The position numbers and the translations under genes were made by a program. DNA of 64,000 nt from Methanocella_A sp963792125 (GTDB taxonomy: Archaea; Halobacteriota; Methanocellia; Methanocellales; Methanocellaceae), in contig CAWBVA010000013.1 in NCBI GenBank assembly GCA_963792125.1, positions 411,092-475,091 of the forward strand, read 5' to 3'. This document shows, one piece after another, positions 37,589 to 46,464 of this stretch. How positions within the stretch are numbered: the first letter of the stretch is position 1; each line of letters begins with the position of its first letter. The notes under the pieces were generated by a model that saw nothing but the letters and a program-made list of their open reading frames with translations, did not search any database and was not told where the DNA came from.

Positions 37589-38224
37589 TTACGGGGGCAG
37601 CCCTTCGTCGATCAGCCGGCTGCAATACTGGTTCAGCGGCGAAAACTTATGCCTCATACGTCGTCTTATTCTCAAGGCCAGCGACCGGTAGTCGTAGCCG
37701 GGCACCATCTCGCTGACGCCCCGGAACGGCGGCGGCTCGTTGAACGTCGCCCCTTCCGCTTTGTAGCGGGGGATGAGGTGTACGTGCAGGTGCATGTTCT
37801 GGTTCATGAAGATCGAGTAGTTCATGCGGTCCGGCTGGCAGGCCCCGTTTATCGCGTCGACCACCGCGGAGATGTCCTCCCAGAAGGCGATGAACAGCAT
37901 CTGCTTGGTCTTCATGAAAAAGTCCATGTCCGTCTCGTGGTCACGCAGGATGACCACCGAGCGGCCGGGCCAGGTCTGATCGTAGCTCAGCGCCGCGACA
38001 CTCACAGGCATGCGCTTGATGAAGGTCGGCTCCGGGTGCTCGAACTCCTCGTTGACGCGGTATATCTGCCGGTTCTTGCGGCAGAAGCTGCACTCCACGT
38101 CGAAGCTGACCTTGAACGGCGGCTTCAAGGCGAGGCTGTGCTCGAGGACCGAGGACGCGATGATCGAGCCGATGTCCTCAGGGAAGCCGTTCTTCAGGTC
38201 GTGGTTCATGTCCGCTCCAGCCAT
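37589..38224 (-). CDS. HIT-family protein
   Basis: 211 residues. The histidine triad is NMHLHVHLIPRYK (HxHxHxx) near residue 148, with the preceding MNYSIFMNQN strand. A CSFC pair near residue 45 may bind metal, as in some HIT/GalT-like enzymes. A nucleotidyl hydrolase or transferase acting on dinucleotide or AMP-conjugate substrates; the substrate is unknown. A short, Arg-rich tail follows the triad. Confidence 0.82.
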   Translation of the reverse strand: MAGADMNHDLKNGFPEDIGSIIASSVLEHSLALKPPFKVSFDVECSFCRKNRQIYRVNEEFEHPEPTFIKRMPVSVAALSYDQTWPGRSVVILRDHETDMDFFMKTKQMLFIAFWEDISAVVDAINGACQPDRMNYSIFMNQNMHLHVHLIPRYKAEGATFNEPPPFRGVSEMVPGYDYRSLALRIRRRMRHKFSPLNQYCSRLIDEGLPP

Positions 38225-38430
38225 TCTAACCTGATCATATATCGTACTGTCATGATTTAGCCATTACGTCAGGAAATGTTGTCTGCATATATGCCACGAC
38301 ACACATCGACGGTAAAATCCGGGCGAAAAATTTAGAAACAAATCAAAATATTTGACAATACAGTGAAATAGTTAAATATTTAGTATGACAAACCTAGTTA
38401 TTAATAACCATGCTAAAGGAGTGAAATTAC

Positions 38431-38907
38431 TTGAACACTAATATTGACGAAAAAAAGCGAGAACTGTTGGCCATCTGCACGATGGTGGCTCTGGGGGGTG
38501 TTCTGGTGGCAGTGGTCGGGGAGGCGGCGAAATACATCATGCCCCACGAAGCGCTGTATTTCCTTTTAGTCAACAAGGTCTACATCCTGGCGGCGGCCGT
38601 CTTTTTGCTGCTGCTGGGCATCAACCGCATCAACTCGGGCAACGTACGTAACCTGATCGCAGTGTTTGTGCTGACGCTGATCGGCCTCGTAGTCCTGTGG
38701 CAACTGGACGGGATCGTCAGCGGCATCCTGTGGAACGGCATGTACCCGACGGTGTACGGCCGCATCTCGGAGCGGGCGGTGAGCCTGTTCCTCCAGTCTC
38801 TGGATGTCATAGGGCTCGTCATCGGTGCGCTGGGCGCATTCCTGGTGCTGCTGAAAGCACTGGACCTGGCCAGGGATAAACTGGCAGGGACCAGCAAGCA
38901 AAATTGA
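38431..38907 (+). CDS. Four-helix membrane protein of unknown function
   Basis: 158 residues. TTG start at 38431 with AAGGAG about 11 bases upstream. Four hydrophobic helices (residues about 12-33, 43-62, 70-90 and 125-148) with short polar loops. No motif recognised. It is convergent with the minus-strand TetR1 operon. A TATA-like sequence is at about 38367-38378. Confidence 0.55.
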   Translation: MNTNIDEKKRELLAICTMVALGGVLVAVVGEAAKYIMPHEALYFLLVNKVYILAAAVFLLLLGINRINSGNVRNLIAVFVLTLIGLVVLWQLDGIVSGILWNGMYPTVYGRISERAVSLFLQSLDVIGLVIGALGAFLVLLKALDLARDKLAGTSKQN

Positions 38908-38998
38908 TTAAAAATCGGGAAGCAGCCCTACAAACTTGAGGGCTGCTATTTTGCTTTCCGTCATCACCGTTAGACGGGCAACCGGACGGTAGGTTTTT

Positions 38999-39307
38999 TT
39001 AACACCTCTGTCCCGGCATCTTTTCCGCGATATTTGCGATCAGCGGCATCCTGAACTCCCTGCCGGCAGCCACGGTCACCGCGCCGTAAAGCAGGTAAGC
39101 AATGATCACGAATAGCCATACCAGCCTTACATCTGGTGTTATGTAACCCAGGACATGGGTAACGGCCCCTGCCACTACGAAGCTCCAGACGATCGACTGC
39201 CAGGCATGGAACTTCACGAAGCGATCTTCGTCGGCCTTCAGCAGTACGGGAATTGCCGTGAAGAACCCCAGCGTGTATGCCAGGGCTGCTTTTCTCTTTG
39301 TTTCCAT
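38999..39307 (-). CDS. DUF4870-like small membrane protein (copy 1)
   Basis: 102 residues, three helices, with KFHAWQSIVWS near residue 30 and FRMPLIANIAEK at the end. It is a paralogue of 42641-42967 (same GFFTA, FHAWQSI and YLLYG(A/V)VTVA segments), of the DUF4870/Tic20-like family. Its start follows the radical SAM stop by one base, making it the last gene of the TetR1 operon. Confidence 0.8.
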   Translation of the reverse strand: METKRKAALAYTLGFFTAIPVLLKADEDRFVKFHAWQSIVWSFVVAGAVTHVLGYITPDVRLVWLFVIIAYLLYGAVTVAAGREFRMPLIANIAEKMPGQRC

Positions 39308-40387
39308 TCACGACACCTCTTTTGACTGCACGAGCAGCGCCTGCGCCCATTCACGCTTTTTCCAGATGGCACACCCGCCGTCCGCTTCCAGCAGTTCCCC
39401 GCTGTTTTCCCGGATGCGGCGCAGGAACTCGGACTGAAGCGCCTCCTTCAGCGACACGTGCAGGAGGCTGGCATCCGAGTAGGGCGCGAAAGGACAGGGC
39501 TCCAGGTCACCGGAGGCGCTGACGTGAATGAAGCCGCGCCCGGCTGACAGGCACCCGCCGAACTTCTTCTCGTCGCCCGGGAAGGACAGGAAGACTGCCG
39601 GGTATTTCGACCTGAAAGGCTCCATGTCCAGCCCGACGCGCTGCTCGTGCGTGGGCACCATGCTCTCGGTGTCAGGCCGCACCGGGCTGTACTCCACGTA
39701 GAAGAATGCCCGGCAGCCACTGTCGAGCAGCCGGCGGACGAACGCTTCGCCTGTGACGGTCTCGTAGTTGAGCCGGGTGACGGTGATGGAGACGCCGAAG
39801 AATACCCCGGCGGCATGCAGGCGCTCGATGGCCTTACACACGTGGGCGTATGTTCCGGCGCCCCGGCGCAAATCCGTTTCCGTCTCGAAGCCTTCCATGC
39901 TGAGCATCGGGATCACATGACGCTGCCCCTTCAGGCGTGCGATGATCGCGTCGTCCAGCAGGTAGCCGTTCGTCAGCAGCGGGAAGATGATCTTCGGGTA
40001 CTTTGCCGTGACGTCCAGCAGCCCCGGCTTCATCAGCGGCTCGCCGCCGGCCAGCAGGACGATCGACAGGCCCAGCTCTGACGCCTCGCCAAAGAGCCGT
40101 TCCATCCGCTCCGGGCTCATCTCCGGCTTCGGCACGCTGCGGAGACTCTGCGAGTAGCAGCCCGCACAGTGGAGATTGCATCTCTCGGTCACACTCAGGA
40201 TCATCAGGGGCGGCACGTGTACGCCTTTCGCCTCCCATTGCTGCCGCAGCGCTGCCGCCTTCTTCTGCGTCTTCAGCGTGCCCAGGAAAAACCCGGCGAG
40301 CCGGGGCTCCTTGACGGCAGCCCTCAGCGCGTCCCGGAACGTCAGCCGTACCAGGCCGTCGAGCATTTCGTTGAACGTCTCATCCAT
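39308..40387 (-). CDS. Radical SAM protein
   Basis: 359 residues. The SAM-binding cluster CNLHCAGC is near residue 72, in the order C-x3-C-x2-C; GGEPLMKPG near 107 is the SAM loop; a C-terminal half-SPASM-like segment has FGGCLSAGRGF and LEPCPFAPYSD with further Cys. An N-terminal helical segment of about 60 residues precedes the barrel. Reaction unknown; peptide or cofactor modification is typical for SPASM/twitch members. It sits in the TetR1 operon with flavodoxin and DUF4870 genes. Confidence 0.85.
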   Translation of the reverse strand: MDETFNEMLDGLVRLTFRDALRAAVKEPRLAGFFLGTLKTQKKAAALRQQWEAKGVHVPPLMILSVTERCNLHCAGCYSQSLRSVPKPEMSPERMERLFGEASELGLSIVLLAGGEPLMKPGLLDVTAKYPKIIFPLLTNGYLLDDAIIARLKGQRHVIPMLSMEGFETETDLRRGAGTYAHVCKAIERLHAAGVFFGVSITVTRLNYETVTGEAFVRRLLDSGCRAFFYVEYSPVRPDTESMVPTHEQRVGLDMEPFRSKYPAVFLSFPGDEKKFGGCLSAGRGFIHVSASGDLEPCPFAPYSDASLLHVSLKEALQSEFLRRIRENSGELLEADGGCAIWKKREWAQALLVQSKEVS

Positions 40388-40393
40388 GTCAGG

Positions 40394-40521
40394 CCGCTCC
40401 TGCGTTTAGCGTTTTCGTTCCAGTCTCCGATCACACCTGCGATAAGGGCGGCCACTCCACCGATAATATAAAGGCCCTGATAGGCGGTATCGACTGTGTC
40501 GGTATCGGTTATGGCACTCAT
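40394..40521 (-). CDS. Small one-helix membrane protein (tentative)
   Basis: ATG 40521 overlaps the TetR1 stop. It begins MSAITDTDTVDT, then a single hydrophobic helix GLYIIGGVAALIAGVIGDW. As read, the frame runs to 40342 inside the radical SAM gene; dropping one A in the AAA of cgctaaacg would end it at about 40394 just before the next start. A 40-odd-residue membrane peptide encoded between TetR1 and radical SAM is plausible but unproven. Confidence 0.4.
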
Positions 40522-41192
40522 GAGGAACGCTCTCCTTCCGGCTTGAACATGTCCGCGAATTGATCCGATCTGCGGCCATCGTCGTCTTTTCGATGCGGTC
40601 GAAGTCCCGCTCGCCATAGTTGAGGATGAAGGTCTGGAAGTACCAGCTGACCATGTACGAGATGAACAATGTCGCCACCGCCCGGGGGTCGCAGGGTCGG
40701 ATTTTTCCCTGCTCCACGAGCTTCCTGAAAGGACTTCCGTCTCGTCGATCGGCCTTTCGATGAGCTCCCTGCGGAAGTAGTTCCCGATTTTCTCGTTGTG
40801 GTACAGCTCGATGAGCATGATGCGGGTGATTTTGGCCAGATGCGGGTCGGCCATCATGAATCGGGGCACGCTCTCGAGTATTTCCCGGAAGGAAAGGGCC
40901 TCGACTATGGCGTCCGATGCTGCCCTCGGGGGCCTGCAGGATAGATCCGGCCTTCGATGTACGCGAAGATCGATTCGAGTATCTCGTCTTTACTGGAGTA
41001 GTGCTTGTAGACCGCGCCCTCCGTCAGGCCGACGGCCCGGGCGATGTCCCGGACGGACACGCGGTCGTAGCCGTTTTCCGCGAACAGGTCGACGGCCGCG
41101 TCGAAGATCTTCTCCTTCGTGCCCTTCTCGCCCGGCACCTTCGTCGGCCTGCCGGTCTTTCTCGCCACACGTTTCACGCTCATACCCGACAT
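40518..41192 (-). CDS. TetR-family regulator 1, frame broken in the ligand domain
   Basis: N-terminal HTH: GTKEKIFDAAVDLFAENG, VSVRDIARAVGLTEGAVY with recognition helix TEGAVYKHY. It is closely related to TetR2 (43883) and TetR3 (49364) of this window. The C-terminal helical domain is split over frames with breaks near 40922-40932, 40723-40731 and 40556-40570; repaired it ends in FKPEGERSS at 40518. It probably represses its own operon from the GTAAGTAA/TTACTTAC operators at 42518-42594. It lies inside the operon and not at its head, unlike its two paralogues. Confidence 0.78.
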
Positions 41193-41250
41193 TCCTCAAA
41201 TGATAGCCGTATTCCCGGCCTCGCCTATACAATCATTTCGGTTAGTGCCG

Positions 41251-41913
41251 TTACGCATTCTTTACCAGTCCCGCGGAGGCGGCTGCCAGCCGCAGGCTGT
41301 CGCATGCGAACCCTGCCAGGTAAGCCAGCAGCATGAACCCGAAGGCGCAGAGGATGAACACCGGGACCGCCGGGCTTACGTTGTCCGTTCCGAAGAATCT
41401 GCGCCAGGATGATAGAGCCGGGTAACAGCAACAGCCAGGAGGCCACGCATGCGGCGTAAAGCCACGGGAATGACTGTCCGGGGATACGCCTTGCGTTCGC
41501 CGGACGTGCACGCCACCAGGTTAACGGGGCATTTATTCTGGTTGCCGTGAGGCCGACGATGAGTCCCAGCAATGCGGACCCGAAGCCCGCGCCCACCAGC
41601 AGCATGACGATGGACAGCAGTATCATGGCCAGGCCGCTGTGCTTCCTCTCTGCCAGCATTGTAGCCCAAAGGATGTAAATCAGGGAGACAAGGATGGCGA
41701 GGATTCCCGTAACCAGGAGGCTGGGGACGATCGTCATGGCCGGCTCTCCGCCCAGGACCGAAATAGCTCTGACCCGGGCCAGGCTATGATCGCCAGTCCC
41801 TCGGGAGCGACATTGCCCTGCAGTATTTCGCCGATGCCATGCTCGACGCCCGCCAGCCCGGCCAGGGTGCCGAGCGTGGCAACCATTACTTTAGTAGCAC
41901 TTTTCACGTTCAT
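41251..41913 (-). CDS. Multi-helix membrane protein, two frame breaks
   Basis: ATG 41913 has AGGAGGA 2-7 bases upstream. Reads MNVKSATKVMVATLGTLAGL, EHGIGEILQGN, then, after repair of a missing T near 41760, LGGEPAMTIVPSLLVTG and more helices; an extra base near 41396 hides the last helices (SPAVPVFILCAFGFMLLAYL), ending at 41251. Repaired length about 220, five or six helices. As read, the first part would be a separate 59-residue peptide ending just at the next ATG. Unknown function, in the TetR1 operon directly after a flavodoxin. Confidence 0.6.
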
Positions 41914-41919
41914 TCCTCC

Positions 41920-42465
41920 TCAATACTGCACAGCTGGCCGTGCCTTCGCTGCCAGGCCGTTCGCCCAGGCACGGATCGCTGCCCAGTCCCGCTGGTCGAT
42001 CGGCTTGCTGGTATCGATACCCTTCTTCTCCAGGTCTTTCTTCACGGCGCCGAAGAACCGGTCGATGCGGCTCTTGCTGCTGAAGTCGAGGTACCCGCCG
42101 AAGTATGCCAGACCAACGGGCATGATCGCCGGGAACTTCGAGGCCACCTTCGTAATGCTCTGGCTGGCATAGTCGGCCGTTGCCGGGTCGCCGCCGGCCA
42201 GGCCTGAAGAGAACAGCGCCACCTTCTTTCCCGCCAGGACTTTCGCGTTGCGCTTCAGGAACGCTGTTGCCTGCCGCTTCCAGAATGTCATGATTACTGA
42301 GCTGCCGACCACGATCAGGTCGAATGCATTCACGTCAATGCCTTTTGACCTCCGCGCATCCGCAACGGTGACGGCGAACCCCTGCTCGCTGAATACTTTT
42401 CCCATCTCCTCGGCGATCTCCTTCGTCGCGCCGCCCCTGGAGCCGTAAACGATTAACGCTTTCAT
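41920..42465 (-). CDS. Flavodoxin-domain protein, HemG-like (copy 1)
   Basis: 181 residues. FMN phosphate loop IVYGSRGGATKEIAEEM at residues 5-20, VVGSSVIMTFWKRQA near 50 and FSSGLAGGDP near 85, as in flavodoxins of the menaquinone-dependent protoporphyrinogen oxidase (HemG) group. It is a paralogue of 45428-45961. First gene of the TetR1 operon. It likely carries electrons from ferredoxin or NADPH partners; a role in haem synthesis is not supported by the neighbours. Confidence 0.85.
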   Translation of the reverse strand: MKALIVYGSRGGATKEIAEEMGKVFSEQGFAVTVADARRSKGIDVNAFDLIVVGSSVIMTFWKRQATAFLKRNAKVLAGKKVALFSSGLAGGDPATADYASQSITKVASKFPAIMPVGLAYFGGYLDFSSKSRIDRFFGAVKKDLEKKGIDTSKPIDQRDWAAIRAWANGLAAKARPAVQY

Positions 42466-42517
42466 GCGATTACTTCCCTGTCTCTGATTTTACCGGACAA
42501 TCATAATGTCAAATTAT

Positions 42518-42594
42518 GTAAGTAAACACTTACTTACTTGTACAAACCACTAAATACATGCTAACTATATAAAGTTAACGTTTACTTACTTTTG
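42518..42594 (-). promoter_or_regulatory. TetR1 operon promoter with two operators
   Basis: Site 1 at 42518-42537 is the perfect inverted repeat GTAAGTAA-ACAC-TTACTTAC. Site 2 at about 42570-42589 shares TTACTTAC but its other arm is imperfect. The TATA box (CTTTATATA on the minus strand, 42566-42574) lies at the edge of site 2. The distance between site centres is 52 bp. Confidence 0.7.
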
Positions 42595-42640
42595 TCCCTT
42601 GCCAGTAAGCGCCGGGCGCGATGATCAGTCGGGTAAAAAA

Positions 42641-42967
42641 TTATTTTGCCAGCCGCTTTTCCACGAAGCCGGCGATCAGTGGCATCCGGAAATCCCTGCC
42701 TGTTGCCACGGTTACCACGCCATAGAGCAGGTATGCGATGACGATGACCAGCCATAGCAGCCGGAGGTCCGGGGCCAGCCAGCCCATGGCCTGGACGACG
42801 ACACCGGCCACGACCACGCTCCACAGGATCGACTGCCAGGCATGGAACCTGACGAAACGATCGTCGCCTGCTTTCAACAATAACGGTACAGCCGTGAAGA
42901 ACCCGAGCACGTATGCCAGGGCTGCCCGGTATTTCCCGTTTTCTCCGGACATTGTTATTTTTGCCAT
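42641..42967 (-). CDS. DUF4870-like small membrane protein (copy 2)
   Basis: 108 residues, three helices, with RFHAWQSILWS and FRMPLIAGFVEKRL. Very similar to copy 1 at 38999. It is the last gene of the TetR2 operon, 43 bases after the iron-sulfur flavoprotein stop. The reuse of this protein in two TetR operons suggests a shared membrane-associated role. Confidence 0.82.
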   Translation of the reverse strand: MAKITMSGENGKYRAALAYVLGFFTAVPLLLKAGDDRFVRFHAWQSILWSVVVAGVVVQAMGWLAPDLRLLWLVIVIAYLLYGVVTVATGRDFRMPLIAGFVEKRLAK

Positions 42968-43010
42968 AAGATCACTCCCTTAATTCAGACATTACTGGTT
43001 TCGGCGTCTG

Positions 43011-43881
43011 TCAGGCCGTGCTCCCGTCTACCTGCACTTCACCGGCCACGTCTGTCTTTGCCGGGGCCTTTTTCTTCGCGTCGGCGAACAGCGTCCTCCC
43101 GAGGTAGAGCATGATCGATGCGACCGCTATCCGTGCGATCGCCTTTTTCACCGGGCTAATCTTCGCGTCCGTGTAGTAATACCTGCGCCGGTCGGTCCAG
43201 CCTTTCTCTTTCCAGTACGCGAAGTCGGCCGGGTAAATCCCGTTATACATCTCCCCCAGCCCGTTGCACATAGCCTGTATGGACCTGAACCCGATCACGT
43301 CATTAAGGCCTGGTGTAGCCGGGCCTTTGTCCCTGACAGCCTGGTAAAGCTTCCGGGAGGCGGCATCGATCGCCCGGGTATTCTTATCAGCATATTTCTG
43401 CGGCACCTTGAAGGGCGGCGTCATTAAGCCCAGCGTGCCTGCCGTACGGAACCCGAAGTGGGAGATGGGCCCCTCCATGGCCGCCAGGCATTGTTTCATT
43501 CCCCCGGGGCCGGCACTTGTGGTCACGTAGAGCGCATACTGCCCGTAGAACCTGGGGCGGTGGCCCGCGTAGGCAAACCGGTCGATGAATGTCTTCATGA
43601 GACCGCTGACGTTGCTGGCGTAGTTGGGCGATGCGAAGATCACGCCATCGGCTTCCAGCATCCGCCGCTCGATCTCCTCGCGCCCGTCTTTGTTGGGGCA
43701 GCGCTGTTCGCCCTTCAGGAAGCAGACCGTACAGCCTTTGCACTCGGCCAGGCCGGCGTCCTTCAGCCACAGGTATTCGAACTCTACGCTCGCCCATGGC
43801 CTTCATGTTCTCTTCGATGCGCCTGACGGCGCGGTATGTATTGCCCTTTCTCGGGCTTCCCATGATCGTCAGTATCTTCAT
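43011..43881 (-). CDS. Iron-sulfur flavoprotein (NADPH-dependent FMN reductase fold) copy 1, one frame break
   Basis: About 289 residues after repair. FMN site IMGSPRKGNTYRAVR; after an extra base near 43788 is removed, EVEFEYLWLKDAGL and the cysteine motif CKGCTVCFLKGEQRC (C-x2-C-x2-C-x6-C), like methanogen iron-sulfur flavoproteins with a compact [4Fe-4S] site; then SPNYASNVSGLMKTFIDRF. C-terminal extension of about 90 residues with a hydrophobic segment near the end. Paralogue at 46465-47259. It probably reduces O2, peroxide or quinone-like compounds with electrons from ferredoxin (inference from the family). Confidence 0.8.
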
Positions 43882-43882
43882 A

Positions 43883-44551
43883 TTAATTCGCCTCCGGCTT
43901 GAGCATCTCCATGAACAGCTCCATCTGGGCCCGGGACTTCCGTTCGATGCGCTCCAGATCCAGCCCTTCCTCGTAGCGCAGGATGAAAGTCTCGAAGTGC
44001 ATGTAGACGGAGAAAGCGAAGTACGCCATAGCCAGCGACCTCGGGTCCAGCTTCCGTATCTTACCCTGGTCCATCAGCCTCCGGAACATGAGCTCGTTTT
44101 CGTTCACAGGCCGCTCGAACATCTCGTTGAGGAAAAACTCCCGGATTTTTGCGTTGTGATGCAGCTCGATGGTGATGATGCGCACGATCCGGACCATGTA
44201 CGGGTCCGATGCCATGCCTTTGAGGGATGCGAACCCCATCTCCAGCACCTGCTCGAAGGACAGCCGGTCCAGCAGCGCGTCCATGTTCATTCCCTGTGCG
44301 GGCGGGGCATAAAGCCGGGATTTCAGGTAGTCGAAGATCGCATCCAGGATCGCATCCTTGCTCTCATAGTGTTTGTACACGGAGCTTTCCCGTATGCCTA
44401 CGGCCTTAGCGATGTCCCGGATGGAGACTCCATTGTAGCCGCGCTCTGCAAACAGGTCGACTGCAGCGTCGAATATTTTCTCTTTCGTCCCCTTCTCGCC
44501 CGGCACTTTTGCAGGCCTGCCCGATTTCCTTTTTACAGCCATACTCATCAC
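43883..44551 (-). CDS. TetR-family regulator 2
   Basis: 222 residues. Basic N-terminal tail VKRKSGRPAKVPGEKG, HTH VSIRDIAKAVGIRESSVY with recognition helix RESSVYKHY, and a helical ligand domain. First gene of the TetR2 operon; its promoter holds a perfect AAGCTAACA/TGTTAGCTT palindrome 4 bases before the start, so it is surely autoregulated. Closest relatives here are TetR1 and TetR3. Confidence 0.88.
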   Translation of the reverse strand: MMSMAVKRKSGRPAKVPGEKGTKEKIFDAAVDLFAERGYNGVSIRDIAKAVGIRESSVYKHYESKDAILDAIFDYLKSRLYAPPAQGMNMDALLDRLSFEQVLEMGFASLKGMASDPYMVRIVRIITIELHHNAKIREFFLNEMFERPVNENELMFRRLMDQGKIRKLDPRSLAMAYFAFSVYMHFETFILRYEEGLDLERIERKSRAQMELFMEMLKPEAN

Positions 44552-44554
44552 CTT

Positions 44555-44625
44555 AAGCTAACATGTGTTAGCTTTGCGAACCATACAATACACTTAAAGT
44601 ATATAAAGATAACGTATGTTAGCTT
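44555..44625 (-). promoter_or_regulatory. TetR2 operon promoter with two operators
   Basis: Site 1 at 44555-44574 is AAGCTAACA-TG-TGTTAGCTT, perfect over 9-bp arms. Site 2 at 44606-44625 keeps TGTTAGCTT with an imperfect left arm. TATA (CTTTATATACTTT on the minus strand, about 44596-44608) sits between. Centres are 51 bp apart. Confidence 0.78.
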
Positions 44626-44641
44626 AATGAGATATGCTTCC

Positions 44642-45079
44642 CTACTGATCGCCGGCGATGCCGATGAGCAATTTACGGCGGCGCGGCCCGTCGAACTCGC
44701 AGAAATAGATGCCCTGCCATGTGCCCAGCGCGAGCCGTCCGTCGACGACCGGCACCATGCAGGAAAAGCCCATGAGGGAAGCTTTGATGTGGGCGTCGGA
44801 GTTGCCTTCAGCATGGCGATAGCCTCCCGCCGCAGGCACGATCTTTTCAAGTCCGTTGATAATGTCGGTGACCACGTCCGGGTCGGCGTTCTCGTTGATG
44901 GTGATGCCCGCAGTGGTGTGCGGCACATACAAATAGCACATGCCGTTTCTCACCTTACCCCCGGCCAGCGCTTCGGAAGCGTGCCGGGTGACGTCTACAA
45001 GCTGGACCCGCGAGCCGGTCGGGACCGTTACTTCTTTCCAGGCGATCAAGGTAATTTCCTCACATTCAAATGAAGGCAT
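44642..45079 (-). CDS. YjbQ/UPF0047 family protein
   Basis: About 145 residues from ATG 45079. Family signatures: GMCYLYVPHTTAGITINENAD near residue 50, HIKASLMG and LGTWQGIYFCEFDGPRRR at the end. The conserved His/Asp/Glu residues are present. Members have thiamine-phosphate-synthase-like activity in some assays, but the physiological role is open. Last gene of the TetR3 operon or separately transcribed; 17 bases follow the DUF6572 stop. Confidence 0.88.
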   Translation of the reverse strand: MPSFECEEITLIAWKEVTVPTGSRVQLVDVTRHASEALAGGKVRNGMCYLYVPHTTAGITINENADPDVVTDIINGLEKIVPAAGGYRHAEGNSDAHIKASLMGFSCMVPVVDGRLALGTWQGIYFCEFDGPRRRKLLIGIAGDQ

Positions 45080-45096
45080 TTCAGCCTTTAAACACT

Positions 45097-45408
45097 TCAT
45101 GCCTGAAACTCGATCCCGGAATTGTTCACTATCGGCGTCACGATTTCGATGAATTTGATAGCGCCGGGGGTAGGGGCATTTTTGAAGACGACGTTGATAG
45201 CGAACTTCTTTCCCCTCAGCTCTTCGTGCCCTTCGTATACCTCGCCGCTTTTCAGGAAACGGAGATAGACGTTGAGCTTGTCCTGCAGCTTCAGCAGGTG
45301 CCCGTTCTCGTCATCCCATTCCAGGTGATCGGTAATGTCCAGGATGATCTTCTCGTGGGCGATGTCATGCCGGATGATGTCGATGCAATCGGTCTCTTCG
45401 ACGGACAT
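45097..45408 (-). CDS. DUF6572-like protein
   Basis: 103 residues from ATG 45408, which has GGAG about 7 bases upstream. Begins SVEETDCIDIIRHD, then ITDHLEWDDENGHLLKLQDKLN, the pattern I associate with DUF6572. Small soluble alpha/beta protein; function unknown. Follows the flavodoxin gene by 19 bases. Confidence 0.65.
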   Translation of the reverse strand: MSVEETDCIDIIRHDIAHEKIILDITDHLEWDDENGHLLKLQDKLNVYLRFLKSGEVYEGHEELRGKKFAINVVFKNAPTPGAIKFIEIVTPIVNNSGIEFQA

Positions 45409-45427
45409 GCCGTTTCTCCGGGCCCGC

Positions 45428-45961
45428 TCACTTTGCCTTCGCCGCCACATCGGCGGCCCACTTGCGGATGGCGTCCCAGTCCCGGTGGTCGACCGGCTTG
45501 CTGGTATCGATGCCCTTCTTCTCGAAGTCCTTCTTCATCATGTTAGCCATGAACCGGGCCATGAAATTGGGGCTGTCGAAGTTGACGCAGCCGCCGAAGT
45601 AGGCGAGCGCCAGGGGTTTGATCTCCGGGAACTTCGCGGCCACCTTGGCGATGCTCTGGTTGGCGAAGTCCATCTGTGCCGGGTCGTCGCCGGCCAGCCC
45701 GGACGAGAACAACGCGACCTTTTTGCCTGCCAGCACTTTCCGGTTCCGCTTCAGGAACGCGGTTGCCTGCCGCGCCCATTTGGTAGCCCAGACCGAGCTG
45801 CCCACGACTACCAGATCGAACGAACCGACATCGATGCCTCTCGATTCCTTCGCGTCCCGGACGGTCGCTGCTATGCCAGTCTCGCCGAATACTTTACCGA
45901 TCTCGTCAGCGATCTGCCTGGTGGCGCCGCCACGGGTGCCGTATACAATTAATGCTTTCAT
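45428..45961 (-). CDS. Flavodoxin-domain protein, HemG-like (copy 2)
   Basis: 177 residues, with IVYGTRGGATRQIADEIGK, VVGSSVWATKWARQA and FSSGLAGDDP, and WDAIRKWAADV at the end. Clear paralogue of the TetR1 flavodoxin at 41920-42465, here in the TetR3 operon. FMN-dependent electron carrier or reductase. Confidence 0.85.
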   Translation of the reverse strand: MKALIVYGTRGGATRQIADEIGKVFGETGIAATVRDAKESRGIDVGSFDLVVVGSSVWATKWARQATAFLKRNRKVLAGKKVALFSSGLAGDDPAQMDFANQSIAKVAAKFPEIKPLALAYFGGCVNFDSPNFMARFMANMMKKDFEKKGIDTSKPVDHRDWDAIRKWAADVAAKAK

Positions 45962-45973
45962 GTTATTGACTCC

Positions 45974-46462
45974 TCAAAGCCATTTGATCAATACTTTTTT
46001 CCTGTATGCCTCGTACTGCTTGCCGAACTTTTTCCGCATGTACTCGTCTTCCCTGTGGATGAACCGCCGCTGGCAGATGTACATGACGATCGATGTCGCC
46101 AGGACCAGCCAGAAGTTAAGCAGCAGCGCGATGGCCGGCACAATAAAGACAATCCAGCTGCTGTAGACCGGATTCGGCATTATCGCGTAGGGGCCGCCGG
46201 TGGCCATCTCGTCCTTCTGGTAGGCGAGGAAGAACGTCACCACGGACCACAGCCACAGCGGTATTCCAAGCAGGAGCAGCAGGCCGCCAAGCGCAAGCGT
46301 TACTTCGCGAGGCAGGAAGCTGAAATCGAAAGTCGGCCGGTACAGGTAGCTGATCTCTATGGTCAGCGCCAGCATGATGATCATGGGGATGATGATCATG
46401 GGGCCAACGCCCTCGACGCCCATCTCCTTTTTTCCGCCTCTGACACCTTTTGTCTTGCTCAT
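45974..46462 (-). CDS. Isoprenylcysteine-methyltransferase-like membrane protein
   Basis: 162 residues from ATG 46462 (AAGGTGTG upstream). Four helices; the C-terminal cytosolic motif GPYAIMPNPVYSSW and EDEYMRKKFGKQYEAYRKK matches the Icmt/PEMT methyltransferase group (RHPxY-like position, E...Y...Y tail), although His-Pro of the usual motif is Asn-Pro here. May methylate a lipid or prenyl group, or be a paralogue without that activity. TetR3 operon member. Confidence 0.75.
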   Translation of the reverse strand: MSKTKGVRGGKKEMGVEGVGPMIIIPMIIMLALTIEISYLYRPTFDFSFLPREVTLALGGLLLLLGIPLWLWSVVTFFLAYQKDEMATGGPYAIMPNPVYSSWIVFIVPAIALLLNFWLVLATSIVMYICQRRFIHREDEYMRKKFGKQYEAYRKKVLIKWL

Positions 46463-46464
46463 TG

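Noticed and set aside
43631..45073. 480-codon plus-strand frame over the TetR2 region
   Set aside because: It runs opposite to three well-supported minus-strand genes and across their operator palindromes.
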